The notes under the pieces were generated by a model that was not told the origin of the DNA, searched no databases, and was given only the letters and a program-made list of their open reading frames with translations. The translations under genes were made by a program, and so were the position numbers. Of a DNA stretch of 34,862 nt, positions 7,926-18,385 are shown one piece after another. The number at the start of each line of letters is the position of its first letter. Position 1 is the first letter of the stretch. The DNA is taken from NCBI GenBank assembly GCA_002494215.1, contig DLBF01000050.1, positions 1 to 34,862 on the forward strand. Direction: 5' to 3'. Source of the stretch: Prevotellaceae bacterium UBA7028. Its GTDB lineage: Bacteria; Bacteroidota; Bacteroidia; Bacteroidales; Bacteroidaceae.

Positions 7926-7946
7926 TCAGCAAATTAATGAAAATTT

Positions 7947-10625
7947 ATGATAATGAAACATTTTCTTTTTATATCTAGTGCATTGTTGCTCAATTCGCTG
8001 GGCATGAATGCACAGGTTGAAGGTCCTACGATGGGATGGAGTTCATGGAACACCTTTTCTGTTAACATTTCGGAGGATATTATAAAAGGTCAGGCTGATG
8101 CTATGGTCTCGCAGGGACTGAAGGACGTTGGCTACCAATACATAAATATAGATGATGGCTTTCAGTATGGCCGCTTGTCCAATGGAAAAGTACGCATTCA
8201 CCCTCAGCGATTCCCCAACGGCCTGAAGGTGGTAAGTGATTATATTCATTCCAAGGGCTTGAAGGCTGGCATATACAGCGATGCGGGTGACTGCACTTGT
8301 GGCAGCATCAGCAATGGTGATACGCAGAACACGAATGTGGGAATGTATGGCTATGAGCAGGTGGATGCCGACTATTATTTCAAGGAGTGTGAATTCGACT
8401 TTATAAAGGTGGATTATTGTGGTGGCAGGCATCTTGCCCTGAATGAACAGGAGCAGTACACAGCCATCCATGATGCAATTGTTAATACTGGTCGTGATGT
8501 GCGTTACAATCTATGCCGATGGGCTTTCCCTGGTACCTGGTGCCATGACATATCCACATCTTGGCGTACCACGGGCGATATTTATGACGGATGGGCTTCT
8601 GTGAAGGGCATTCTGGAAGAAAACCTGTATCTGTCTGCTTATTGTTACGGAGGCACATACAATGATATGGATATGCTTGAGGTCGGGCGCTCGATGACGG
8701 AGGAAGAGGACAAGACGCACTTTGGCATGTGGTGTATTATGGCCAGCCCCTTGCTGATTGGCTGTAACATGGCAACTATCAAGGAGCGTCCGTTGGAGTT
8801 GCTGAAGAATCGCGAACTGATTGCCCTGAATCAGGATCCCTTGGGACTGCAGGCTTATGTGGTACAACATGTGGGCGAGACTTATGTGTTGGTGAAGGAT
8901 ATTCTCACGCTGCACGGAAATACGCGTGCTGTGGCGTTGTATAATCCGTCGGATAGGGAAGAGGAGATGTGTATCAGTTTCAGCGAGATTGATTTGGGTG
9001 GTAAGGTGAAAGTGCGTGATTTGTTCGAACATCAGGATTTGGGCGAAAAAGAGGGCTCGCTTTCTGTTGTGGTACCTGCTCATGGAACACGTATCTATAA
9101 ACTAGAAGCTGAGAGCCGTCGGGATCGTTATATGTATGAGGCGGAAACTGCGTTCCTGCACGACTATCAGGAGATTTCTAACAATCAAGCCTTGGGAACA
9201 GCTATCTATGAGACCGGCTCAACTGCTGCCAGCGGAGGTGCCTTTGTTGGTTGGCTGGGAAGTAAGAGAAGCAACTCTCTGGAATGGAGAGATGTGTATG
9301 TTGTGGAAGAGGCTGACTACACGGTTCACTTCTGTGGAAGTTCGGGCGAGAATCGTTCGTTCTCTGTGGTACTGAATGGGGAAGAGGTGAACTCTATTAC
9401 AATGAATACATCTGGCTGGACGACTTTCAAGGAGTACAATACGACCCTTCATCTGAAAGCCGGCTCTAATAGTATTCTGCTATACAATGAGAATGGCTGG
9501 ATGCCAAACATGGACTACATGAGCATAGAAAAGGCAGGAGACAATACTGTCTTGGGAAGGAGATTGGAAGAGGCTGTCCAGCATCTTGAAGTAATGGGGC
9601 ATAATAGCTTGATTCCTGAAAAGCTGCGTAAGAATATTGCTAGTCTTCAGACGAGGGCCACAGCGGAGGGACTTACGGATACCAAGATAAAATCGATACT
9701 CACGGAAACGCAGAACATGCAGAATACTGTTGCCATGATTATTCCGCTTTGCGAGGAATACCGATTCTGGAAAGCATATGCTGAGAAGAATGTGCAGGCC
9801 AGCATGGAATCTTCAGCCCTGACTTCTCTCGTGACAAAGATTTCGAGAAGCGATAATTCGCTGTCGCAGTCTACGACAGAGACGCAGGTAAATAGTGCGT
9901 TGACGAATTTGAAGTCGGCAGTAAACACTTATCTGAAATCTACCAGTGCAGTTCCTAAGGAGGGTGAATACCTGGATATGACTCTTTTACTTGCCAATTA
10001 TGATTTCTCTGTAAAAGAGGGGTGGGAGGGTGAACCCACCTACCGCGATGGATGTGGTGAGGAGTTTAACAAATCCTTCGATATGAACCAATCACTTGCC
10101 AATATGCGTCCCGGCGTTTACACCGTTCGCTGCAATGCTTCTTATAGAACGGGGGAAAATGATGGTGGGGCAGCCTACAGAAATGGTAAGGAGAATATAC
10201 AGGCTTATTTGTATGTGAATGATAAGAAGGTGAAGGTTAAATCCTTGTATTCCGAGAGCTGGCCTGAGGCTTCTCAGTATGGCTCTGTTGACAACCAGAA
10301 CGGCTACCCGCATAGTATGCGTGCTGCAGGTATTCGGTTTGTCGAAGGGTGCTATATAAATGAATTGGCTTTTCCGCTACAAGAAAAAGGTACGCTGACT
10401 TTGGGATTGAAGTGCGACAAATACACAGCAAGTAACTGGTGCTGCTTTGACAACTTCTCGTTGCTTTACCAACCGCTTCCAGATTTCTATGACGGGCTAG
10501 AAGCCGTTGTAAAGCCAACATTGAAAAAGGAACATTCCAGCTATGACCTGAGTGGTCGTAAAATAGGTGATGACGATTCCTCAAAGGGTATTGTCATCCG
10601 AAACGGAAAGAAGGTTTTAAACTAA
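7947..10625 (+). CDS. Multidomain secreted GH27 glycosidase (alpha-galactosidase type)
   Basis: 892 residues. It has a signal peptide (KHFLFISSALLLNSLGMNAQ) and could equally start at the second ATG, 7953. Residues about 28-390 form a GH27 catalytic barrel with its C-terminal beta domain: PTMGWSSWNTF, YINIDDGF, LKAGIYSD, nucleophile Asp156 in FIKVDYCGG, acid/base Asp242 in NDMDMLEVG, and ASPLLIGCNM...LNQDPLG. Next comes a CBM6/35-like jelly roll (about 396-530, beginning YEAETAF with GGAFVGWLGS). A helical linker (about 535-670) follows, then a second beta-sandwich-like module (about 675-850). The end, YDLSGRK...KGIVIRNGKKVL, is the short tail typical of secreted Prevotella/Bacteroides proteins, perhaps a sorting signal. 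It would release terminal alpha-galactose (or beta-L-arabinopyranose) from plant or host glycans. It is divergent from the beta-helix gene. Confidence 0.9.
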   Translation: MIMKHFLFISSALLLNSLGMNAQVEGPTMGWSSWNTFSVNISEDIIKGQADAMVSQGLKDVGYQYINIDDGFQYGRLSNGKVRIHPQRFPNGLKVVSDYIHSKGLKAGIYSDAGDCTCGSISNGDTQNTNVGMYGYEQVDADYYFKECEFDFIKVDYCGGRHLALNEQEQYTAIHDAIVNTGRDVRYNLCRWAFPGTWCHDISTSWRTTGDIYDGWASVKGILEENLYLSAYCYGGTYNDMDMLEVGRSMTEEEDKTHFGMWCIMASPLLIGCNMATIKERPLELLKNRELIALNQDPLGLQAYVVQHVGETYVLVKDILTLHGNTRAVALYNPSDREEEMCISFSEIDLGGKVKVRDLFEHQDLGEKEGSLSVVVPAHGTRIYKLEAESRRDRYMYEAETAFLHDYQEISNNQALGTAIYETGSTAASGGAFVGWLGSKRSNSLEWRDVYVVEEADYTVHFCGSSGENRSFSVVLNGEEVNSITMNTSGWTTFKEYNTTLHLKAGSNSILLYNENGWMPNMDYMSIEKAGDNTVLGRRLEEAVQHLEVMGHNSLIPEKLRKNIASLQTRATAEGLTDTKIKSILTETQNMQNTVAMIIPLCEEYRFWKAYAEKNVQASMESSALTSLVTKISRSDNSLSQSTTETQVNSALTNLKSAVNTYLKSTSAVPKEGEYLDMTLLLANYDFSVKEGWEGEPTYRDGCGEEFNKSFDMNQSLANMRPGVYTVRCNASYRTGENDGGAAYRNGKENIQAYLYVNDKKVKVKSLYSESWPEASQYGSVDNQNGYPHSMRAAGIRFVEGCYINELAFPLQEKGTLTLGLKCDKYTASNWCCFDNFSLLYQPLPDFYDGLEAVVKPTLKKEHSSYDLSGRKIGDDDSSKGIVIRNGKKVLN

Positions 10626-10665
10626 AGTGGTCAGTTTAACGACTGTCTTTTGGCGCCTTGTCGGG

Positions 10666-10893
10666 TTATTCTTCGTTTCTGCTTACTTCTTTTTCGACGT
10701 CTCTATTTACGATTATACTGGCGCCAAAAATAAAAGCAGAAATAACGATTCCCGCAGCAAAGGCAATTAAACTATCTGGCCAGGAGTAACCCCTGCCGGC
10801 AAAATAGCCTCCCAAAGGGAATGTAAGGCTAAAAGTAATGGTGTATGCGATAGAAGTTTTAATTATTGATACTTGATTTTTGCTTAGTTTCAT
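10666..10893 (-). CDS. Small two-TM membrane protein, unknown function
   Basis: 75 residues with two hydrophobic segments (SIIKTSIAYTITFSLTFPLGG and SLIAFAAGIVISAFIFGASII) separated by a short Arg/Tyr-containing turn, and a charged tail ending EKEVSRNEE. The start ATG lies 14 bp after the lpxH stop, so the two are probably one transcript. I do not recognise a family; nothing catalytic is visible. It converges with the GH27 gene 40 bp away. Confidence 0.65.
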   Translation of the reverse strand: MKLSKNQVSIIKTSIAYTITFSLTFPLGGYFAGRGYSWPDSLIAFAAGIVISAFIFGASIIVNRDVEKEVSRNEE

Positions 10894-10907
10894 ACCTTAT
10901 TAATGTG

Positions 10908-11672
10908 TTATAGTGGATAATTGTCAAGTGTCATCTGTCCTTCAGAGAACTCGGCGTAGGTGAATTGGGTTACCCAGTCTCCAAGGATGAGGAGGCGGTT
11001 CTGGCGGGTAAGCATGAGGTCGAGTTCTATATGACGGTGCCCGAAGATGAAGTAGTCTATCTGTGGATTCTTCTTTAAATATTCCTTGGCAAAGAGAACC
11101 AAGTGTTCTTTGTTTTCGCCCATATAGGGAGGCTCGCCTAACGGGTTCTCAGCCGTGGGCTCGTGTTTCATGCGGCTATGCTTGGCCCAGTTTAGGCCAA
11201 AGGGCATGCCTAAGTCGGGATGCATCCAATGGAAAGCCCATTGGCAAAGTTTGTTATGGAAAATGGAGCGCAGAAAGCGGAACGACTTGCTGTCGTCGCC
11301 CAGTCCGTCGCCATGTGCCAAGAAGAAAGTCTTGCCCTGAATCTCAACAACCTCTGGCTGATAGTGCATGATAACGCCGCACTCCTTGGTCAGGTAATCT
11401 TTGCACCAGATGTCGTGATTGCCAGTAAAGAAGTGAATGGCAATGCCCATGTCGGTAAGCTCTGCCAACTTGCCCAATAGACGAGTGTAGCCCTTGGGCA
11501 CCACATGCTTGTACTCGAACCAGAAGTCGAACAGATCCCCCAGCATGTAAATGCTCTCAGCCTGTGTCTTTATCTCGTCGAGGAAACGACACAGGTGCTT
11601 CTCTTGTTCTATGGGGTTGGCAATAGCCCTACTTCCCAGATGAGCATCACTTATGAAATAAATATGTTTCAT
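10908..11672 (-). CDS. lpxH: UDP-2,3-diacylglucosamine diphosphatase
   Basis: 254 residues of a calcineurin-type metallophosphoesterase with all five metal motifs: DAHLGS at the N-terminus, GDLFDFWFEY, GNHDIW, LAHGDGLGD and the C-terminal FGHRH. The long insert between HGD and GHRH (FHNKLCQWAFHWMHPDLG and following) is typical of LpxH-type lipid X-forming enzymes. These hydrolyse UDP-2,3-diacylglucosamine to lipid X and UMP on the cytoplasmic face of the inner membrane, an essential lipid A step. It is separated from the upstream DUF59 gene by a 115-bp repeat-filled gap, and probably cotranscribed with the small membrane protein downstream. The call could be mistaken for SbcD-like phosphoesterases, but the length and motif spacing favour LpxH. 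Confidence 0.88.
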   Translation of the reverse strand: MKHIYFISDAHLGSRAIANPIEQEKHLCRFLDEIKTQAESIYMLGDLFDFWFEYKHVVPKGYTRLLGKLAELTDMGIAIHFFTGNHDIWCKDYLTKECGVIMHYQPEVVEIQGKTFFLAHGDGLGDDSKSFRFLRSIFHNKLCQWAFHWMHPDLGMPFGLNWAKHSRMKHEPTAENPLGEPPYMGENKEHLVLFAKEYLKKNPQIDYFIFGHRHIELDLMLTRQNRLLILGDWVTQFTYAEFSEGQMTLDNYPL

Positions 11673-11681
11673 AATAAAAGA

Positions 11682-11787
11682 CCCTCTCCCTAACCCTCCC
11701 CCTCTATGGGGAGGGAACTGCTTTGCAGGGTCGATGTCAGTTTCTTTTATAGTGTTCTCCCCATATAGGGGGAGTTAGAGGGGGGGC
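11682..11787. repeat. G/C-rich hairpin repeat between lpxH and the DUF59 gene
   Basis: Two hairpins lie in inverted arrangement. One pairs ccctcccc (11694-11701) with ggggaggg (11708-11715) around a 6-nt loop. The other pairs ctcccc (11757-11762) with ggggag (11769-11774). The outer parts (ctctccctaa and ttagaggggg) are also roughly complementary. The element ends exactly at the stop codon of the minus-strand DUF59 gene. It is the same family as 604-800, 19028-19080 and 21723-21777, and is very close to the last in sequence. Confidence 0.75.
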
Positions 11788-12105
11788 TTAGAGGAATCCC
11801 AGTTCCATTTTTGCTTCTTCACTCATCATGTCCTTGTTCCATTCGGGTTCGAAGACCAGTTGTACATCCACCTTTGTGAGACCTGAGATGGCTTCCAACT
11901 TCTGGCGGACATCCTCGAGGATGAAATCGGCAGCCGGACAGTTGGGGGCTGTAAGTGTCATATCCACGGACAACTCGGTAGCATCATCGTTAAGTTCTAT
12001 ACGATAGATGAGGCCCAGGTCGTAGATGTTGACTGGTATTTCGGGGTCATAGACAGTACGTAAGACTTCAATGACGCGTTCTTGTGTCTGTAATGTATCG
12101 TTCAT
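11788..12105 (-). CDS. DUF59/MIP18-type Fe-S cluster assembly protein (SufT/PaaD-like)
   Basis: 105 residues, a single DUF59 domain: VIEVLRTVYDPEIPVNIYDLGLIYRI near residues 11-36 and the conserved Cys loop MTLTAPNCPAADFI near 70-83. Family members help deliver or maturate iron-sulfur clusters in the cytoplasm. Its ATG overlaps the radC stop by 4 nt (ATGA), so translation is probably coupled to radC. No Suf genes are adjacent in this window, so the partner machinery must lie elsewhere. Confidence 0.85.
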   Translation of the reverse strand: MNDTLQTQERVIEVLRTVYDPEIPVNIYDLGLIYRIELNDDATELSVDMTLTAPNCPAADFILEDVRQKLEAISGLTKVDVQLVFEPEWNKDMMSEEAKMELGFL

Positions 12106-12782
12106 ATTCTTCCTTGTTCTGTATAGCTGAAATAATTATTGTCTGCCACGATGAGGTGGTCGAGAAACTTGATGCCCATCATCTTACATGCATCGGCAGC
12201 TCTATGGGTCAGTTCGTCGTCATGTTTGCTGGGTCTGAGGCTCCCGCTGGGATGATTGTGGCAGAGAATGACACTTGTTGCCTGTGCCAATAGAGCATGG
12301 CGCAGCAGCTCGCGCAAATCCACCGCAGTGCCTACCAGTCCGCCATGACTGAGCATCACGCTGTTGATAATCTCCAGATGGTTGTTGAGCATCATCAGGT
12401 GGCACTCTTCAACAGTCAGGTCCTGTAATCTGGGACGGAAGTAAAGGAAGGCATCCTTCGTGGCAGTAATCTTCTGGCGTGGTTGCAGATCTTCCTTTAG
12501 TCGTTCGTTAGCCAGCTGGCAGGCTGCCAGAACGGTGATAGCCTTGGCCTTTCCCATACCCTTGTAACGTATCAGGTCGTTGACGGTTGCTTTGCCCAAC
12601 AATTTTAGGCTGTCGTTATAGTCGTTCAGAATCTCGCGCATCATCTCCACTGCACTTTTGCCTGGCACGCCGCTGCCTACCAGGATGGCCAGCAACTCTG
12701 CTTTGCTCAGCACGCTGGCACCGTGAGATTCCATCTTCTCGCGTGGTCTGTCGTCTAATGCCCAGTTCTTGATACTCTCCAT
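12102..12782 (-). CDS. radC: RadC family JAB1/MPN-domain protein
   Basis: 226 residues. The N-terminal UPF0758 helix-hairpin part (WALDDRPREKM, LSKAELLAILVGSG, LIRYKGMGKAKA) is followed by the C-terminal JAB/MPN metalloprotease-like domain with the zinc motif CHNHPSGSLRPSKHDDELT (His175, His177, Asp188) and an upstream active-site region at SVMLSHGGLVGTAVDLRELL. RadC proteins are widespread; despite the name, a repair role has not held up, and their activity is unclear. Neighbouring starts and stops are tight: 3 bp after the glycosyltransferase stop upstream and a 4-nt overlap with the DUF59 gene downstream, so the three genes form one transcript. Confidence 0.93.
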   Translation of the reverse strand: MESIKNWALDDRPREKMESHGASVLSKAELLAILVGSGVPGKSAVEMMREILNDYNDSLKLLGKATVNDLIRYKGMGKAKAITVLAACQLANERLKEDLQPRQKITATKDAFLYFRPRLQDLTVEECHLMMLNNHLEIINSVMLSHGGLVGTAVDLRELLRHALLAQATSVILCHNHPSGSLRPSKHDDELTHRAADACKMMGIKFLDHLIVADNNYFSYTEQGRI

Positions 12783-12785
12783 TGT

Positions 12786-13901
<1,116 letters not shown>

Positions 13902-13923
13902 CTGTTAGTCTTTATTATGGGCA

Positions 13924-13954
13924 CAAAAGTAAAAACTTTCTGTCAGAATTCAAA
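13924..13954 (-). promoter_or_regulatory. Promoter of the glycosyltransferase-radC-DUF59 operon
   Basis: On the minus strand: TTTG (13954-13951), 19-nt spacer, TAcTTTTG (13931-13924). The -7 box ends 22 nt before the ATG at 13901. It matches the Bacteroidetes consensus fully. Confidence 0.8.
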
Positions 13955-14004
13955 GGTTTTATTGTTTAACTTCCTTTTTTACTCCCTAACGAAAATTCTA
14001 CTCC

Positions 14005-14712
14005 CTATTTATTTATAAGAAATATCGCCGGAACCTTGCTTATGTCGGGCAGTTCAATCTTCTTCCACTCCGCAATGGTGTGGGTGTGGATGTATTCGTC
14101 TTCCGTTGTGATGCCCGCAGCTATGCACATTCGGGTCTGTGGCCGCAGATTCTGTACTAAGGTCTGGAACATCTTTAGGTTGCGATAGGGCGTTTCTATG
14201 AACAGCTGTGTCTGGTGCTCGTTCCAAGCTCGTGTCTCCAGAGCTTTTAGTTTCTTGGCCCTATCCTGTGGGTCAACAGGCAGGTAGCCGTTGAAGGCGA
14301 AGCTCTGTCCGTTCAATCCGCTTCCCATTACTGCCATTATCATGCTGCTGGGTCCCACCAGAGGGATGACCCTCAGGTTTTGACGTTGGGCAATAGCCAC
14401 CACATCAGCTCCAGGGTCAGCAACGGCAGGGCAGCCCGCCTCGCTGATAACACCCATGGGCTTCCCGTCACGAAGTGCTTGCAGGTACTGAGTGAACATG
14501 CGTTCGTCGGCATGCTTGCCCATTTCATAGAATACGGAGTCGTCAATGGGGAACTCGCGGTCCACCTGACGCAGAAATCGTCGGGCAGAACGGACATTCT
14601 CTACAATGAAGTGCCTGATGCCCATGATAACATCGTGGTTGTATGAGGGCAGGACTTGGTCTATCTCTGTAGAGCCCAAGGTGACGGGTATAAGGTATAG
14701 AGCTATTTCCAT
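14005..14712 (-). CDS. SAM-dependent tetrapyrrole-methylase-family methyltransferase (RsmI-like)
   Basis: 235 residues. Family features are ALYLIPVTLG at the N-terminus, the SAM-binding loop VISEAGCPAVADPGADVV near residue 88-105, RVIPLVGPSSMIMAVMGSGLNG, and FIETPYRN near residue 170. These match RsmI (16S rRNA C1402 2'-O-methyltransferase). However, the N-terminal portion (STEIDQVLPSYNHDVIMGIRHFIVENVRSARRFL) is the variant seen in a second, uncharacterised Bacteroidetes paralogue, so I do not assign rsmI. The ATG overlaps the end of the phosphopantetheinyl transferase gene by 10 bp, implying coupled expression. Confidence 0.8.
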   Translation of the reverse strand: MEIALYLIPVTLGSTEIDQVLPSYNHDVIMGIRHFIVENVRSARRFLRQVDREFPIDDSVFYEMGKHADERMFTQYLQALRDGKPMGVISEAGCPAVADPGADVVAIAQRQNLRVIPLVGPSSMIMAVMGSGLNGQSFAFNGYLPVDPQDRAKKLKALETRAWNEHQTQLFIETPYRNLKMFQTLVQNLRPQTRMCIAAGITTEDEYIHTHTIAEWKKIELPDISKVPAIFLINK

Positions 14713-15308
14713 AATTGTATCTTTGCGTCTGAATATTGTGCTACACTCAGTATGTAGCCGTGGTACAGATTGGGAACTGTCTGGATACAGATTCCCTCTG
14801 TATTGCGAGGGGATAGTATATCCTTGATGTCATCGTTAATGCCCGTTCCCTTAAGCTTGAAGACAGCCTCTTTCTTGGTCCATAGTGTGATGAAAGCCTC
14901 ATCTGGGTTGGGAGCCGAGAAGATCTGCTGGTATTCCTTCTCGTTCATGCAGTACTTCACCAAAGAGTCCTTGGCCGAGCGTATGCCTTCGATGTCCAGT
15001 CCGCAGGGGGCTGAGCTGATGTAGCATCCAATGGCTTTCTTGCAGTGGCTCAGGCTGAAGTGTATGTTGGGATGCTCTGGCAGGAAGGGTTTCCCGCTCT
15101 GGTTGTAGGAGAATGTAGGCATCTCTGTAATGCCGTATTCCAACTGCAAACCGCGGCATAGCTCCAGGTATGCCAATGCGCATTCCCTTTTGCCTTCCGG
15201 GAACTTGAATTTCTGTGCCAGCTCTTGCCTCCAGGGGGGTAGGGAAGAGATGGCTTTCTCCAACAGCTCTGCCGAAATGTCTTCTAAATGGTCGTTGATA
15301 TACAGCAT
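14703..15308 (-). CDS. 4'-phosphopantetheinyl transferase superfamily protein (Sfp/AcpT type)
   Basis: From the ATG at 15308 the protein has 201 residues. The frame is open further upstream to 15446, but a TAatTTTG -7 box at 15318-15325 and the start of the family domain favour the inner start. Catalytic motifs are PNIHFSLSHCKKAIGCYIS, the Mg2+-binding GLDIEGIR, and WTKKEAVFKLKGTGI. It would transfer the phosphopantetheine arm from CoA to a carrier protein. It could be the housekeeping activator in place of AcpS or serve a specialised ACP; no carrier protein gene is in the window. It is divergent from leuA. Confidence 0.88.
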   Translation of the reverse strand: MLYINDHLEDISAELLEKAISSLPPWRQELAQKFKFPEGKRECALAYLELCRGLQLEYGITEMPTFSYNQSGKPFLPEHPNIHFSLSHCKKAIGCYISSAPCGLDIEGIRSAKDSLVKYCMNEKEYQQIFSAPNPDEAFITLWTKKEAVFKLKGTGINDDIKDILSPRNTEGICIQTVPNLYHGYILSVAQYSDAKIQLWK

Positions 15309-15317
15309 ACGTAAGAA

Positions 15318-15325
15318 CAAAATTA
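15318..15325 (-). promoter_or_regulatory. -7 box of the phosphopantetheinyl transferase gene
   Basis: Minus strand TAatTTTG ending 9 nt before the ATG at 15308. No TTTG is visible at -33, so this is tentative. Confidence 0.4.
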
Positions 15326-15407
15326 TACATTTTATTTCATTTAGGCGTACGAATCGCACTTTTTTCTTGTCTAAGTCGTTCATTTGCATGCTTTTATTCT
15401 TAATATG

Positions 15408-15439
15408 TTTGCGCACGCGGGTTTTATTTTGTAACTTTG
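15408..15439 (+). promoter_or_regulatory. Promoter of the leu operon
   Basis: TTTG at 15408-15411, 20-nt spacer, TAacTTTG at 15432-15439, ending 40 nt before the leuA ATG. The short leader has no Leu-rich peptide or hairpin, so attenuation is not supported. Confidence 0.8.
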
Positions 15440-15479
15440 TCCCCACTTTCAGTAAAAAGATTTAAACAAAAGACCTAAA

Positions 15480-16979
15480 ATGAGTGACAGATTGTTTATT
15501 TTCGACACCACATTGCGTGACGGCGAGCAGGTTCCCGGATGTCAGTTGAATACGGTGGAGAAAATTCAGGTAGCCCGCCAGTTGGAGGCTCTTGGCGTTG
15601 ATGTTATCGAGGCAGGATTCCCTATCAGTAGTCCTGGCGATTTCAACTCAGTAATAGAAATCAGTAAGGCTGTAACATGGCCAACCATTTGTGCGCTGAC
15701 ACGTGCTGTTCAGAAGGATATTGACGTAGCTGCCGATGCCCTGAAGTATGCCAAGCACAAGCGTATCCATACGGGTATTGGTACTAGCGAGAGTCACATC
15801 CGCTATAAGTTCAACTCTACTCCCGAGGAGATTATCGAGCGTGCTGTGGCTGCTGTTAAGTATGCCAAGAAGTATGTAGAGGATGTTGAGTTCTATGCCG
15901 AGGATGCCGGTCGTACCGACAATGAGTATCTGGCCCGTGTCATAGATGCTGTTACCAAGGCTGGTGCTACGGTTTGTAACATTCCCGACACAACGGGTTT
16001 CCGTATTCCCAATGAATATTTTGAGAAAATCAAGTATCTGTATGAGCACGTAGATGCTTTTGCGGCAGGAAAGAGTATCCTGTCCACTCATTGTCATAAC
16101 GACTTGGGTATGGCTACCGCTAACACTGTAGCTGGTGTATTGGGTGGTGCCCGTCAGGTTGAGGTTACCATCAACGGTATTGGCGAGCGTGCCGGTAATA
16201 CTTCTTTGGAGGAGATTGCCATGATCTTTAAGACGCATCCCGACCTGGGCATCGAGACCAATATCAACACCACTAAGATATATCCCACCAGCCGTATGGT
16301 CAGCTCTTTGATGAATATGCCTGTTCAGCCTAACAAGGCCATCGTGGGTAAGAATGCCTTTGCTCATAGCTCTGGTATCCATCAGGACGGTGTGTTGAAG
16401 AATGCTTCTACCTACGAGATTATGGATCCCAAGGATGTGGGTATCGATGATAATGCGATCGTGCTGACGGCCCGTAGCGGACGTGCCGCCCTGAAACATC
16501 GTCTTAGCGTGAATGGTGTGGAGATTGACGGCGAACGTCTGGATAAGGTTTATCAGGAGTTCCTGGTTCTTGCTGACAAGAAGAAGGAGGTTACCGACGA
16601 CGATATCCTGGTACTGGCTGGTGCCGACAGAAGTGCTTCACATAGTGTTAAGCTTGACTACCTGCAGGTTACTACCGGCAAGGGTGTGAAGAGTGTTGCC
16701 AGCATCGGTCTGTTGGTGGCCAACGAGAAGTTCGAGGCTGCCGCATCGGGTAACGGTCCCGTTGATGCCGCTATCAATGCCCTGAAGCGTATCATCAAGC
16801 GTAAGATGACGCTGAAGGAGTTCACCATCCAGGCTATCAGCAAGGGCTCTGACGATATGGGCAAAGTACACATGCAGGTGGAGTACAACGGCCACCTCTA
16901 TTATGGCTTCGGTGCCAACACAGATATCGTAACCGCCAGTGTGGAAGCATATATTGATTGTATAAATAAGTTTAGGTAA
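15480..16979 (+). CDS. leuA: 2-isopropylmalate synthase
   Basis: 499 residues. The TIM-barrel domain carries [14 protein letters not shown] (metal Asp and catalytic Arg) at residues 8-21, [51 protein letters not shown] (metal His pair), and [34 protein letters not shown] is the linker motif of LeuA proper. The C-terminal third is the regulatory LeuA dimer domain (SVASIGLLV...[10 protein letters not shown]), implying leucine feedback. It condenses acetyl-CoA with 2-oxoisovalerate to start leucine synthesis. It is first in the operon leuA-leuC-leuD-cimA-like-leuB, with leuC 17 bp on. Confidence 0.96.
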   Translation: MSDRLFIFDTTLRDGEQVPGCQLNTVEKIQVARQLEALGVDVIEAGFPISSPGDFNSVIEISKAVTWPTICALTRAVQKDIDVAADALKYAKHKRIHTGIGTSESHIRYKFNSTPEEIIERAVAAVKYAKKYVEDVEFYAEDAGRTDNEYLARVIDAVTKAGATVCNIPDTTGFRIPNEYFEKIKYLYEHVDAFAAGKSILSTHCHNDLGMATANTVAGVLGGARQVEVTINGIGERAGNTSLEEIAMIFKTHPDLGIETNINTTKIYPTSRMVSSLMNMPVQPNKAIVGKNAFAHSSGIHQDGVLKNASTYEIMDPKDVGIDDNAIVLTARSGRAALKHRLSVNGVEIDGERLDKVYQEFLVLADKKKEVTDDDILVLAGADRSASHSVKLDYLQVTTGKGVKSVASIGLLVANEKFEAAASGNGPVDAAINALKRIIKRKMTLKEFTIQAISKGSDDMGKVHMQVEYNGHLYYGFGANTDIVTASVEAYIDCINKFR

Positions 16980-16996
16980 AAGCCCCTTTTTAACTA

Positions 16997-18385
16997 ATGA
17001 AGACTTTATTTGACAAGATTTGGGACGCACACGTTGTGCAGAACGTGGAGGACGGCCCAACACAACTTTACATAGACCGCCTTTATGCGCATGAAGTAAC
17101 CAGTCCACAGGCATTTGATACATTGAGGGACAAGAATATCAAGGTGTTCCGTCCCGACCATGTGTACGCTATGCCTGACCATAACACCCCCAGCGACCAG
17201 CAGGAGCGTATTGATGATCCCGTAGGTCGTAACCAGGTAGAGACATTGGCCAAGAACTGTGCCGAGTTTGGCATTACCCACTTTGCTATGGGAACCAAGG
17301 ACAATGGTATCATCCATGTTGTTGGTCCTGAGAAAGCTCTTTCTTTGCCCGGTATGACCATCGTCTGTGGCGACTCTCATACCAGCACTCACGGAGCCGT
17401 AGGTGCCATTGCCATGGGTATCGGCACCAGCGAGGTTGCTCAGGTGCTGGCTTCACAGTGTATCCTGCAGAGCAAGCCCAAGACTATGCGTATTAATATA
17501 GAAGGTACCTTGCAGCTTGGCGTTACTGCCAAGGATGTAGCCCTTTACATCATGGCTCAGATGACCACCAGCGGTGCTACTGGCTATGCTGTAGAGTATG
17601 CAGGCAGTACCATCCGTAATATGAGTATGGAAGGCCGACTTACGTTGTCTAACCTCTCTATTGAGATGGGCTCACGCGCTGGCCTTATTGCTCCCGATGA
17701 GATTACTTTCGCTTACCTGAAGGGTCGTGAGTATGCACCTAAGGGTGAGGCTTGGGACAAGGCCGTTGAGGAGTGGAAAAAACTGCGTAGCGACGATGAT
17801 GCTGTCTTCGATAAGGAGGTAACTTATCGTGCCGAGGATATCAAGCCCCGTATCACTTACGGAACAAACCCCGGTGCAGGTATTGCTATTGACGAGTGCA
17901 TTCCTACCTTGGAGAGCATCCCCGAGACTGAGCGCCCTCAGTTCCAGGCTATGTTGGATTATATGCAGTTCCAGCCCGGTCAGAAGTTGGAGGGCACACC
18001 CGTTGACTATTGCTTCTTGGGTGCATGCACCAATGGACGTATCGAGGATTTCCGTGCTTTTGCTTCTGTAGTAAAGGGTAAGAAGAAGGCTGACAACGTT
18101 GTTGCCTGGTTGGTTCCCGGTAGTTGGGTGGTACGTCAGCAGATTATTGACGAGGGTATTGATAAGATTCTCGAAGAAGCAGGTTTTGAATTGCGTTTGC
18201 CCAGTTGCTCTGCCTGTCTGGCCATGAACCCCGATAAGGTTCCTGCCGGCAAGCTCAGCATCAGTACTAGCAACCGTAACTTCGTGGGGCGTCAGGGTCC
18301 AGGTGCCCGCACCGTACTGGCTAGTCCCCTTGTAGTGGCTGCAAGCGCGATAACTGGCGTTATCACTGACCCAAGAAAGCTTTAA
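16997..18385 (+). CDS. leuC: 3-isopropylmalate dehydratase large subunit
   Basis: 462 residues of the aconitase family. The [4Fe-4S] cluster cysteines are Cys344 in [13 protein letters not shown] and Cys404/Cys407 in [12 protein letters not shown]. Other motifs are [33 protein letters not shown] split across residues 121-147, and the C-terminal [20 protein letters not shown]. With LeuD it isomerises 2- to 3-isopropylmalate. In organisms with citramalate synthase the same enzyme handles citramalate, relevant because a CimA-like gene is in this operon. Its stop codon lies within the first unit of a heptamer repeat that runs into the leuD start. Confidence 0.96.
   Translation: MKTLFDKIWDAHVVQNVEDGPTQLYIDRLYAHEVTSPQAFDTLRDKNIKVFRPDHVYAMPDHNTPSDQQERIDDPVGRNQVETLAKNCAEFGITHFAMGTKDNGIIHVVGPEKALSLPGMTIVCGDSHTSTHGAVGAIAMGIGTSEVAQVLASQCILQSKPKTMRINIEGTLQLGVTAKDVALYIMAQMTTSGATGYAVEYAGSTIRNMSMEGRLTLSNLSIEMGSRAGLIAPDEITFAYLKGREYAPKGEAWDKAVEEWKKLRSDDDAVFDKEVTYRAEDIKPRITYGTNPGAGIAIDECIPTLESIPETERPQFQAMLDYMQFQPGQKLEGTPVDYCFLGACTNGRIEDFRAFASVVKGKKKADNVVAWLVPGSWVVRQQIIDEGIDKILEEAGFELRLPSCSACLAMNPDKVPAGKLSISTSNRNFVGRQGPGARTVLASPLVVAASAITGVITDPRKL

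Noticed and set aside
10908..11672. The metallophosphoesterase as an SbcD partner for the SbcC-like protein
   Set aside because: Its motif spacing, length and insert fit LpxH, and it is 18 kb away in a different operon.
15440..15479. Leucine attenuator or leader peptide before leuA
   Set aside because: Only 40 nt separate the -7 box from the ATG; there is no Leu codon run and no hairpin.
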